Source of the DNA: Styela clava
Taxonomy: Eukaryota > Chordata > Ascidiacea > Stolidobranchia > Styelidae
NCBI RefSeq assembly: GCF_964204865.1
Contig: NC_135257.1
Span: 7,710,151 to 7,774,150, forward strand
Direction of reading: 5' to 3'
DNA length: 64,000 nt
Shown here: positions 46,901 through 59,700 of the stretch, in pieces
Numbering within the stretch: position 1 is the stretch's first letter
Layout of the letters: every line of letters starts with the position of its first letter
The notes under the pieces: model-generated
The model's database searches: none
Told to the model about the DNA's origin: nothing
Seen by the model: only the letters and a program-made list of their open reading frames with translations
Position numbers and translations under genes: made by a program

Positions 46901-47728
46901 TTGTGTTTTCTCCCACACTCGATATGCTTGAATAATTATGAATGGTCTTTGTTTGTGTTCTGGTTTAAGGCCTTTAAATATATCTGGAATAGGAATAATA
47001 AAGATTGCTGAAGTATTGTTTTGATATTTTCATTGTTACATATCAATGCTTTTTCGTGTCATAATGTATTTATTACTTCTCAATGGGATTAGTACCAACT
47101 CATAGAGGTGCTGGGTTAGGTTGGTCATTATTCATTGATTCAGTAGAAAATTTGAATTGACTGAAGTTTGAAGCAATTCAATATAAAGTGTGGTCTACCC
47201 TTTTTTTTAAATATGTGCCGTGAACAGATGTGAACCGTCTGGTGTGACCATTTCACATTAGCACATACCAAAGTTGTTAGAAATACTCAATTTTATTTCA
47301 CACATTTTCAGTAGAATCTATTTTGAAACAAATTTGCTTAGAAAATATGTTAATTAATACATTGGTTGTATTCATCTTACAAGGTGTAATTACTTGCATT
47401 ATTGTCCCTCAGGGAAAAGAGATTTTATGACTCCCTCAGGACTGTTGGGTAGTTTAATTGCACTTCAAAGTGAATTTATGACTGTGCTTGGAATCTCTCT
47501 TCTTGTATTTTATAATTGATGGCAGCTCAGGGTAATTAAAGTTGATTGAGTTTAAAATTTGACTGTTTGTATGATGCAGTAAGTTTTATGTTCTTTGGTG
47601 AAGGCCTGAGGTTATTTCTTGTTTTATGTTATGAAGAATGAATATTGAGCTCTGAAACCAAACAGACTTACAGTAACAGTAGAATAAATTTCAGATTTTT
47701 GTGTTTTTTAGATATTGTTAGATTTAGA
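43939..47728. other. Upstream flank of the RhoGEF gene
   Basis: No confident gene. A possible THAP-like relic lies on the minus strand (44893-45093). The stretch at about 45420-45700, with a TATATATA box and ATTAAA, could be promoter or LTR-like sequence, but I cannot assign it. The rest is AT-rich. Confidence 0.4.
44893..45093 (-). pseudogene. Possible THAP-domain relic
   Basis: On the minus strand, a frame from ATG at 45093 begins MPYCSAPSCARRTNDIVG, which resembles the start of a THAP zinc finger (M-x-x-C-x4-C). After that it gives RRHFYSLK and NDKKWFYAV but lacks the later Cys-x2-His pair, so any THAP domain is incomplete. THAP domains occur in host factors and in P-element-type transposases. 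I cannot tell which from 67 residues. Confidence 0.3.
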
Positions 47729-50700
47729 ATGGATACATCGCCTACATCTGCTCCAGTATATGTAAGTATTTTATGGTAATTTATGTAGCTCTAGTTTGTA
47801 AGTGTAAAAAGAATGATATGATATATGATTTTTAATGTAAGATTCAGAATATATGTTAGAAATTGATTGTTGTCATCTACATTCCATAGTTATCGTAAAT
47901 ACTACTATTCAGAATATGAATGAATGATTTTAATGAAGGTAATCATATTTTGACTGAATTGACTTAACTCTTGAGCCTTGACTGGGTATTGACTGAATTG
48001 AATGTCCTGTAATACATTTATACAACTGAACCGAATGCTGACATAAATCTTTTTTTTAAATAAATTAATAAGCAACTAACTAAATTATTTATTAAGCTTT
48101 ATGGTATTGCTTTAATTATCTTCCATTGGTAGTGTAGTGCGACATGCATTACCTTCAATGTATTATTAATTCTGGTGAAGTTGGGTGACCATAAAGTCCC
48201 TTTACAATTTCAATTTTCTTATGAAGTCAGTTCTCAATATATCTCAACCAGGTGTTGTTTTTTAATCAGTAATTGTTTAAGTATTTTTACTTCATTTAAT
48301 ACATCTGTGCGGGCCAATACAATATATGGTATTGATAAATTCCCTTTGCAATTTAAATATAATTTAAGACTTTATGGACACCCCATATATATACGGTATA
48401 TATGGAATAATATTATTGTTGTATGTTGTATCCATTCTATGGTTTATTTTCGATGAACTATCCTGTATAGGTTGTTACTAGAATTATTTAACTTCTATAG
48501 GGTGGCGGACTGGTTGAAGTTGAAATATATGCTGATATAGAGATACCTGAATTTGCCAGACTCTTTCTTGTGTTTGATGGATCTAAGCAAAGACAAGTTA
48601 CTGAAGCAAGGATAACTGATGAGGGTAGAAAATTAGAGGCTGTTATACCAGGTAAGCAATTATTTATGAAGTTTAAATTTTTAACATAAGCATACAGACT
48701 GTTTATGACTTGTTATTCACTGCAACCATTGATTGGAGTCGTGACTACATAGGGACTAGACTACATAATGTTTTGCCACTTGTAATGAAATGAGGCATCA
48801 AATTTCATATTTTACAGTAGTTGTGAATTGCGATAACTAAAATATCAAATTTCAACATAATTGTCTAAAAATTTATCGTTTTTTTAATGAAATCGTGGAT
48901 AAACATTTTTTGTCCACTGAGCTGATTTGCTAGAAGTTTTGGCGTTTTTAGAATTGTAGTATCCACTTGACATAATTTCAACAATTTCTGTCATGTTTCA
49001 GTGTTACTACTATAGCTATGTTCATAGATAGCATTTCTGTATGGGATGTCACAATTTTGTTGAATTGCCACTATTTTGAATCATTGTTGAAACAATTTTC
49101 CCATCAGGATTTATTGAATGATTGTATTCACGGTTTATAAAGTTGCAGTATATAATTATGTCCAACTCCTAAATTTGTAAAAAACTTTTTTGTGATTTCC
49201 TAATAATTTTTTGTTTCTGAGAAATTATCAACAATAGATAATATTAGTTACATTTGCAAACAAATCAATTACCAGATCTCATTTTATTTTCAATCTGCTC
49301 TGGAGTATATATACAGGGGGGTCGCTGGGAAACCAGAAAAAAAAATTTGGTAACACAGCTAGACTTCTTGTCAGTCCCCAAATCGGATTTTAACTTTTGA
49401 AAAGAATAATCACTTTCTTTTCCAAGTCTGGAAGTTGTTTCACGCCTTCTTTCATGATGTTGGTTTCAAAATAGAAATCAAATAGAACCTCATAGGTATG
49501 GATTTTTCTTCACCCCTGAAAGATTCGAGACTATACTTTATCATTGCAAAATTTTCAATGCTGATTTTGTGAGTATTTTTGGAGAGTTGGCGCTTACAAA
49601 GTGGCTCACATGTTCAAAACTATCATTTTTATCCAAACAAAATCTAAAACTGACAATAACACGCAAAATTACCAGAAAAAAGGCAATGTTTACAACCCGC
49701 TTGAATATCTGTCTGAGCGAAAAAAGTGTCTGAGCCGCAGCATAAATTCTAATTGTAACGCCATTGTTAATAACTTATTACTGATTTGTAACTGTTACGG
49801 AAATAAACAAGAAAATGATGCTCGCTGAAACATTCATCAAACTTAAACAACCTAGAACCTAAAAGAAATTAAAACTAATTAAAGAAGAAATGAGTAAGCG
49901 AGCATTTTATTCGTGATCTCATCTGACCTTCAAATTTTCTGCTTTTCTAGCGACCACGTTGTATATATACCGTCTGTATTGGTAGACTAGTTTATCTTTT
50001 TCATAAGTTAAACTGCTTTGATGCAAAACTACACTTCAAGTTGCAAATCACCTCAAATATGACACAAGTCATGTATTTGTTCCCACTCCCATCTTTCATC
50101 CTGTCCTGTGCATACTGCATATATATTGTTTTAGGATTCTTTGGAGTCAATTTTCTAAATCTCAACTGTAAAAGGAATTCAGTCTAAAAAAACCTACACA
50201 TAGAGTATGCTGTTATATTGAATTGATTGACTTATAGTATTAATTGCCTGTGGTTATATTAAAACAAAGAAAATGTTTGGCAAGTGTCATTCTAAAGTTC
50301 AGGTTCATGTTTTATAAATTTTTACAGTGTCATATTTTATTAACATGCCGGAGGCTTGGATGATAACTTTTATTGGAAATGATTCAGTATTTGTGGTTGA
50401 GAGTTGAGACAGGTTTGAGATTAAGTCTTTCACAGTAGTTAGATTGTATCAATGCCATGGTACAGGATTCAGTTATAAAGAAGGTTGAGTTCTATTCAGG
50501 TTCATCAAGTTTTATTTTTTCATATAATATCAATTTGTATATTGGGATCATATTTTTGTCAGGTGTATCAAACAGACTTTGTGAAATTGTGAAAAAGGAT
50601 TAATTTGAATGTTTGAAGACTGAAGTTTTTTGACTTAGTTTTATAGATATAATAGAGAATTTTTGGCATAAATTTCATCGTCATTTTTATGCTGAAGAGT

Positions 50701-53700
50701 GTATTCTCATTTAGAATTTGCATCACAAAAATGACTGTCTTTTCGAGGATTAACATGAATATTTTCAGGTTGTTTGGCACCTTATACTTGTGGTTATGAG
50801 GTTGTATAGGATTATGTAAACCAGGAAAAAATGAATGACTGCTTTTATTCTGCTTATACTAAGCTTATAGGTTTGGAAAGCTCCAACTGCTAATGATAAC
50901 TTATAATTGTGGATGATTTAGCAGCATATTATCACAGGGATATTCAAGGAAATATTTAACTGAAATTCAAAATTCGTGTAACTTGAAACGAAAAAAAAAA
51001 AAATTTTTTTATTAATTTTTTTTGTAATGAAATCATTTTTCTAATTTAAAATAAATAAATTTTGTTAAATTGATATTGAAATCTAATATAGTTTTGAAGA
51101 AGATTCTAGAACACACAGCTATTCATATATTGACTTCTCTCCTTATAACTCTGAATACACACGATGTAGAATAAATCCTGTTTAACCACTTTTGAACAAT
51201 TTATCTCTCATTCAAACTGATGTATTGTTTATTGTCTCCTGTCATCTTGTTTCATTTATTAGGTGTAAGACCAACACCATTGTTTGATCATCATTCATAA
51301 TCAAGTTAGAAAGACGGCAGGTCTAGACTTTTCCTCTTTATTATTAAGCTCTTGACTTTTCCTAATCCTGTTAATAAAAGAATGTTAGATTGTGGTAGTC
51401 AATTGGTTTGAACAGTAATCCTATTACAATGAATAAGAAGTTGTTTGATTAAAATGATTGTTTTTCGTGGAATATGATGAACCTGATTATCTGAATACTA
51501 TGCTGTATTCTTGTTAGAATGTTTTAAAATCATAAAACATATCCATCTGCGTTTTCAAACATTTATGTGTTTGTAATATTGCATGTAATTACATTAATAA
51601 TAAGACAGAAGTAAAAGATGAGATGTGACCTAATTTTATAAGTTGGCAAAGAAAGGAATGCTTTGAATTGAGATTATCATCTTCTCATGTGTACTGATAA
51701 ATAAGTGGTGGAATTGACTTGATTCTTCATTTTTATGAACACCTTCTTTGGATATCTTTTTTGGGCTTGTTTCAGATATTGAATACGAATGATCTTTTTA
51801 TATGAATTTTATTAATAATAGTAATACTTTGAAGCTGAATATTTAACTCATATAACTGTTTTTCTTTTGTTATATAAGCTTCCAAACTTTTCACTATCAT
51901 TTTGTACAAGTAATATTTTATTCAATCTGGAAGCTATATGTTACTTGCTTGATCTATGTCAGGGGTGGGCAGTTACTTTCCTGAGTGCGCCAGTTACAGA
52001 TTGTAGACTCAAAAGGAGGAGGCCCAAAACCCAATATAAAACTATGAATAAAAACAGGTCCTTTACAAATAACTAGCGTAACAGCCAATGTACAACAAAC
52101 TGCTAGTGTACCAATTAGCACAATCATATATACCAAGTGACGCATTATATTCAGGTGCAGATAATATGTGGGGATTTACAGTCTATATTTTAGCTATTGA
52201 ATCATTATTTTCTTTGATATTTTCAACACAAATACAATATAGTTTCTACAGGCACAAGCAGGTCAGGTAAAACACTTAGGTGGGCTGTATCCGGCCCGTG
52301 AACCTCAATTTTCCTGATCCTTGTATATGTCTACTGGATATTTACTAGACCTAACACTCTGATGAATAATTTTCATGCTGATCACCCACACAATGTGTAA
52401 TATTATGGAATTTTAAAGCATCTGCACATTCATTCCAAAACTACAAGCTTGTTATGCATTAGAGGCTGCTTGTTTGTAGCCTTATTAGGAGTGATCATAT
52501 GATACTTTTGGTATTGTATAAAATTGTGTGTTTAATAATGTATTTATTAAATTTTATTAAAGTATTGTACTATCTTGTATGATTACTGAAAAATTTTCAC
52601 TCAACTTATGAAATGTTCCACTTGCACGCAAACCCTTTCAGACTGATTCTTTGCATCACGCTACAAATCGATAAAGTAAATAGACCTCCTGAAGTATGCG
52701 CATTAAGATGGTGCACAACCTGAACATAGTATGTGTACCAGGTTAGGGTTCAGGTTGTGCCACATCTTGGTGTGCATACTTCAGGAGCACCAAGTAAATT
52801 AAATGAAATCCCAAATCTAATTTGTTGAATAATAATAGGAAATGTATTTGTCTTCGTTTAGCTAATAGACCTACCGTAGTTTATTCAACATTCCTAATCT
52901 TTTTAGCAGATGTGTGCTAAATCTTTGAAATTGTGAAATTGCTTGTAATGCAAACGAAGTCCTGTTGTTTGCTACAATTAAACCTCAGTATAGTAATTAT
53001 GTCAAAGTTTACCTTGCATTAATGGGTCAAAATTAGGATTTAAATATTATTTCCTGTCTCAATGTTTATGTCTCTTATAATATATCGTATGTGTGTAAGT
53101 TTCAAAACTATTACGGTATATACTATTGTATTATTATTGTTGGTAAATTTAGCAATCTTATTGGATATGACAAGAATATATTCACAGAATTAAAATTCAA
53201 TTACATGTTTTCTGTCTTATTGCTTCATACAAGAATAAATCTTCACTAGATTCATAGACATGTAGAAAGTTAACAGTTTTCTTCGGAATTGTGTCTTGGA
53301 ATAATTTCAGTTTGTGTGAGAAAATGAAGTAAGTTTTGAATTGACGAACTCAGTGTGGTACCAAAGTTTTTTAAATTTGACTTCAAGATTATACTCTTTC
53401 CTATGATATGTCGCCAGCTTTGAAAGAAATGTTCGAAATATATTGTGTGGTTTCAGCGAAACAAATTTTTAAATTTAATCATGTCTATCGGAGCAATGAC
53501 TTAGTTGTGGGATCATGAGAAATAATTCTGGTCATTGAACGCTATATTCAAAAAATTGTAGTGTTTGCAATAATTGATAATGTAGTTAAGGTATGTTTGT
53601 GATTTTACAGTATATTTGTGTGAAAAAGATCTGGTAACATGGAAATTCATTTGTTTTTATAATTTCAGCCATATATTATTACTTTTATTTGAGTCCATTA

Positions 53701-56700
53701 TAGACCCCCTATTCTTTTTCAGTCATGATGCCTGTCACCTGTCATATGTCTGTTTTTAAGGACTGAAAATATAAGTGGTGAAATATTTTTGGCAGAATTT
53801 ATGTTGTATAGCTTTGCCTATACCCTCACACACAGTTGAAACTGCACCAGTTGTTCTGGACTCTTTTTATTATTACTCAAAACAGTAGTTCAACATAGCT
53901 ACCCTTCAGCTTTTTATGGTTGGATGCCGTTCTTTGATTACTCATTCAACCATTTCTAGCGAAGGAAGTAAGTATTAAGACTACTTTATGTCAATGGTAG
54001 CTTTAATTCAATTTTTTACATTAATTTGGTTGTAAATCGATGATTAAGCTCACATAATGGTTCTACCTGCTTTGTTCTGACTTAAACTGTCAAGATAGTG
54101 ATTGGTCTTTTGCATGTATCAAATCAAACATGATCAGATTCAGTAATAAGATGTCAATTTTATCATGTTAGTTCACTGGTCAAAAACAAGTTATATTTCA
54201 CTTCTTAAAAAAAAAAATCTACCATTCGTGAATCAATCGCACTAGAGGGGCTGTTTTTTGATCATTTATCGACCATATGATAAATATTTTTAAACACCGA
54301 TATATACCGGTACCTATTTTGATTGATAATAATGAATTACTAATTATTTCAAAACTAGTGGTGCCTTTTTTTCATTTTGTACCCCTTTCCTATTGTAATA
54401 TATTAAATCGAATCATTTTCAATCGAATCAATATTGGAATTAAATTGTGGTTCCCACTACACAATAAAATCATTGAATAAAAAATTGCCTATTTTATAGA
54501 TTTCATATATCATAAAATTTTGTATTACCCTTACCAGCATTAATGATTTGCTGAGAATCACATCCCGCGTCTTGACTAAAGGGCAATAAATTGTCATCAA
54601 GGTCACCACAACTTGAATTATTTCATCTTATGTAAACGGCTTTCTTGTTTCAAGTTTGTCCAATATTATACCACCCCTCTATTGTGTTTTTCCCCAAGAC
54701 AGATGGTGTAAAAATTACAATAGACTGTGGTGCTTTGTGGTTGCTTTCAAGTTATATCAATTTGTCTTATTGTCGCTGTAATGAGAGCACAAGTGAGTGC
54801 ATCTGACAAGGAAATTAGAATGGAATGTATTGAAATTCTTATTATTTTTATACAGACAATGCTGTTTTCGAATAATCATCGAACTTCTGATCAATCATGT
54901 AAATGAATGAATTAATCAATAGCCATATCATAATATACCTTGTAGGAATACTAATATTTTTTTTGCTATGAACCATGTTGAACTATGAAGTAATGAGTTG
55001 AACATGAAACTGTCAGTGCTAATTTAGTATTGTACTTTTTAAATAAATAATTGTGCAAAATATTTTTTTAATAGCAATCAGGGTTTTTAAAATAAATGCT
55101 GACCGAATAATTTTGCTGTCATGAAATTTGTTAATAACTAATTTGAGCCACTATTCCAATTACCTTACCATATTTTAACAAGACTTGGTTGATTATGATA
55201 GAAAATTCGGTACTCCCATTTGGGTCCCTTAGTATGCTTACCATGTGAGGCCATAATTTTATTCCGATTTTCCTAATTTTTTACTTCTATCACGACTTAC
55301 GAGTTCAGGGATTGTTTGTTAGCCAAGTGAATATACCTCCTGCCTATAGGCTTTCGTTCCTCCACACAACTTGATGTAAAGTAGGCGAACAAAATTAGTT
55401 ACCTCCATATTGGCACACATACTTCTGGAGCGCCGTAAATTCTTCATATCTTTTAAATTTGTATTGCCATATCATGCTGTGTTATTCATCTTACTTCAAC
55501 ACTGTGGTTGTAGAAATTATTTCATGCTATAAATACAATAGGTTATATATGCTGTCCAGGCAACATCCCACACAGACACTTACAAATGTGACACAAAGCA
55601 AACTTTATCTGTTTCAATCTCTTGACGTAACTTTTTTGTTATTTTAGAACACTAAAATATTCTAGTATCCTGTTCACTATTCAGTTTAGGTTTAGACTTA
55701 CAGAAGAGTTGGTCAAATAATTTGTAAGCAAGCGTTGTCTATATATTTCATGTTATGGGTTTGTTTCATAGAGTATGCTACTGGGTACTGGAATTACAAA
55801 AGATTTTAATTATTATACTTATTGTCTGAGATTTAAATATAAAACAATCAATTATAATTAGGCATTTTAAATGATGTGAATTCATTTTAGTTTACTGTTA
55901 TTTTTTATATTACAACTTATTTTATGAGCTGTTTGCTTATAACAAGTCACTGCACAAGTGTCTGATAAATAAGGAATTAGCCACCTTATTTGAGAAGCAT
56001 CCCAAATTGTTCAATTCTTCCAGCTATATATCTCATTACATGAAATCATGAATAAACATACTATAAAGTAAACTGTAAATATCAATTCTATAGATGGTAA
56101 TGAGACATTTCAGATTATTTGTAGAATCTCAATTAAGACACTCAAGGTTATATTGAGGCAGCTGCTTATGAATTGAAGGGTGTTATTTTTATCGCTTCAG
56201 TTGTTTGGTCAAGAGGTTAATATTTGTCTTTTCTTAACTAATTAATTATTAACAATTCTCATTATGCCCGAGTGCTGTATTGAGGAGTTGATTTGGGTCC
56301 ATTTATTCATGTCTCATTTTAAGCTTTGTTAGAATATAGAGCAGGTGTGTCTTATGGATTTCATATATACTTTCGTCTATATTGATAATTAGCTATCCTA
56401 CATTTGTGTATAATTGAATGACTTATAACCTTATTTATTTCAGCCACTGACTATATTTGTGCTATTATCCTGTGTGTTTGATGGAATAATAATATTAATA
56501 GTTTTGTTATAATACCATTATAGTGTGATTCAGAAAAAGATTGTATAATTTCTTCAAAACAATGAATAAATGATAGTTGTTATTTAATGTTTAGTAGTAA
56601 ATTGTATATTTTTTGTTCATTCGTTATTTAGAATGTGCTTCATGGCTGTTTAGTTTTTCAACTTATCAAATAAAGAGGTTACTGGTCATTGAATAAGAAA

Positions 56701-59700
56701 AAAAGGGATCATTCCAGTTTGACTAAGCTTACCTGTGATATATACATTTGATGAGGCAGTTACGATTACCAGTAGATGGGGGCAGTTCTTTTCAAAAACC
56801 TGATTGATGATAACTAGATCATTGCAGCAAACACTTTACTGTTTCACCTATTACTTGAATTTGAGATTATAATTTTTTTTGTACAACATGCGAGGATGTC
56901 CAAAACGAATCGAATATGCTATGATTGAATACATATGAATTTGTTACATTAAATATAGGCAATTAATTTGGTAATAATTCAGAATTGCCCATACTAAAAT
57001 TCGTCATTTTGAGTACGGTAATTGATATCTGATAGTAGGACTCAAAAATAAACCTAGATCAACTTCTGAAACTGTAGAAAAGATTTGATATTATTAAAAG
57101 AAATAGCGTTCTGCTTTATTAAATATAATTTATGTGAATTTTTTGTTAAAAATGATTTAGGTAGTTTATTTTTGAATATTCAAAAATATTATTTTAGATT
57201 GTATTTGAAAGAATTTGATTGTAATTATATTGTTAAAATGGTTTAAAGGTAACTTTACACACGCTGCATGGTGTCAAATAACTGTAGTTTGCTACAAAAT
57301 ATCTTTTTTATATACTAGTTTATTACTTCGTCTCTCTTTACCATAATTTTTTTTATATTTTACAGACCATGAACCACCAGAAATTGTTGCTTTGAGTTTA
57401 ATTATAAAACTACATGGTGGAAGTTGCAGAACTCTTGCCCAAGAACCATTTACCTATTATCTTGATCAGACGTGTTACCTAGCTAGATATCTTGCGGACA
57501 GGTTTGTTAAAATTTTATTTACGGTCGAATGCACTCAAGATGTGTGGCTGCTCTTGAATCACTTGGTGGTCGTGAATAATTTTTCTATGCCAGAAATATT
57601 TTGAGGTCACTCATTTATAAATTCCTCACATTCAAGATTTGTGAACTTAAAATGATAATTGTAGTTTGCCAACATGATTTACTTTTTGCTAATAAATTGG
57701 TACCTTTTACTTAGAATTAATATCAAAACGAAATGTGAAAGATATCGAGTTAGAAATCTCATATTTGCTCTTGATTATGTGCGAAAGTTACATCAGTATT
57801 TAAATTGTTTATAATAATAATGCGTTTAATCTTTCTGATGGCTATGAAATTACTAGAGAATGCAAACATTTTATACCTTAATAACTAACATTTTTAACAT
57901 TGTTAATTTTAAGTTTACTAAATTAGTTTAAGACTATTAAAAGCCATTCCTCATTGTATCTATTTGGCAAGGATCATCTTTGTTTGAATTTTTGAAGCAA
58001 GATTAATTATTTCCTATGTACTTTTCACATTTATTACTTTCAGCTTCTTCCATTAATATTATTATTGCCTCCTTGGTCATTAAATTAAATAAAGTTAGTG
58101 CATTATACATCAGTTAGGGCATTATAAATTGTTTCATTTTACAATTCTGAACCTAATATATCGTTATCAATTTATTTAATTAAGGTATTTGTTATGAAGC
58201 CACTAGGTATCTTCCCGTGTTCCTGATCTCTTATTTTTTATAATTTTCCGTATCAGTTAACAAGAATTAAACATAGTGACGGGTAGCTCATTATTATGCT
58301 CTCCTTGGATGTTTGTGTTCCCATATTACTATGATTCGTCATCCTTAACATGGTCCCCTGGAGTTTCTTTAAATAAAGGATTAGACAGGATTAATATATA
58401 ATTATGTATTTGGCTGTTGTAACAATGTAGTCACTATTACCTAATTGCTCAATGCTTATGTTTCAAAGCATAATATTTTGAATTAAAAATACATATGTGA
58501 CAATGTTGAAATTAATAATAATGGACAATAAAAATTAATGACCTCTCACTTCATTGTATTTGGGATATGGCATTTTATATTATTTCCTGAACTAAAACTG
58601 GTTGAAGAATATTTTTGGCATTGATTGGTTTTTGAATAAATAAATAGTGTCTGTCGTCCAATCTTTTCTTACTTTTTCAGCGTTCATGATTTGGAATCGT
58701 TAGAAGATTGGGATTATATCAGAGGTCCAAAATTCTCGCTCGCCGATGAAAATTTTCCTACATTAGATGAGAGATTGACCAGTGCATTTCAACATCTTAT
58801 TCTTCCTACAACCTGGAATTTACTGGGAGATCCAACCACTGGTTTGTTCACTTTCCTTTACTAATTTTTCCTTGACTACTTTTCATAAACATCAAAGGTT
58901 TTCGTTCTTTCTGATGCTTTCAAACACTGTTCGGTATGTCTGTGGTGTGGCTTTGGCATCGTGCTACATATTAAATTGGCTCTAAATTTTATTAGTTTAT
59001 AGTTTGTTTAAAAAAAAATAATGTTTTCTACATGATTTTAGATCATTTTAATTTCTGTGAATAGATTTCATGTGGAGTAAAATTATGATATTTGCTATAC
59101 TTAATCAGCTTCAGGTTTTTTATTTAGAAAAAATAACCTAACAATTGCCTGAATTACAACCTTTAAAAATAGAAATAATAAAATTCTAAATCAGTCTTAG
59201 TTACCAGTGATGAGAGAATTTGATTATTAATAATATTCATTTGATGCCTTTGTTAGAAATTGAACAAAATTAATAATTTTCAGTTGATATTCCTCGAGAA
59301 ACATTATTCCATTTCGCTGCTCGGCTCGGATTATCAAGTTTCGTCACATTGCTGCTGGAAAAGAGAGGAGCTGCTGAATGTTTACAGATTCGCAACAAAC
59401 ACAATGAACTTGCCAAAAATATTGCTCGTAGTAAAAGTTACGACGGACTTGCTGATTTAATAACCGAGTAAGCTTGATTCTAGTTCCTAATTGAATGAAT
59501 TTCAAACTGTAGGACAAAGAGTGCTATTATTGTTCTCTTACCTTATATTCCTTTTTTTAAATTGTTTATGATCATTTTTTTTTTATAAATATTTTGTTAA
59601 TACAGAAGCTAAAATTTCAAAATATTTTAGTTCGCACAAATTAAATCTTAAGTGTACTATTCTATATTATGATGATCATTCACCCCTTCTGCTCTGAACA

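Larger units (their letters stand above)
48652..57365 (+). other. Large intron 2 of the RhoGEF gene
   Basis: An 8.7-kb AT-rich intron, far longer than the others in this gene (0.4-1.2 kb). It carries the elements listed at 49305, 51960, 52686 and 55318. I found no nested gene on either strand, and its open frames are short. Confidence 0.7.
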
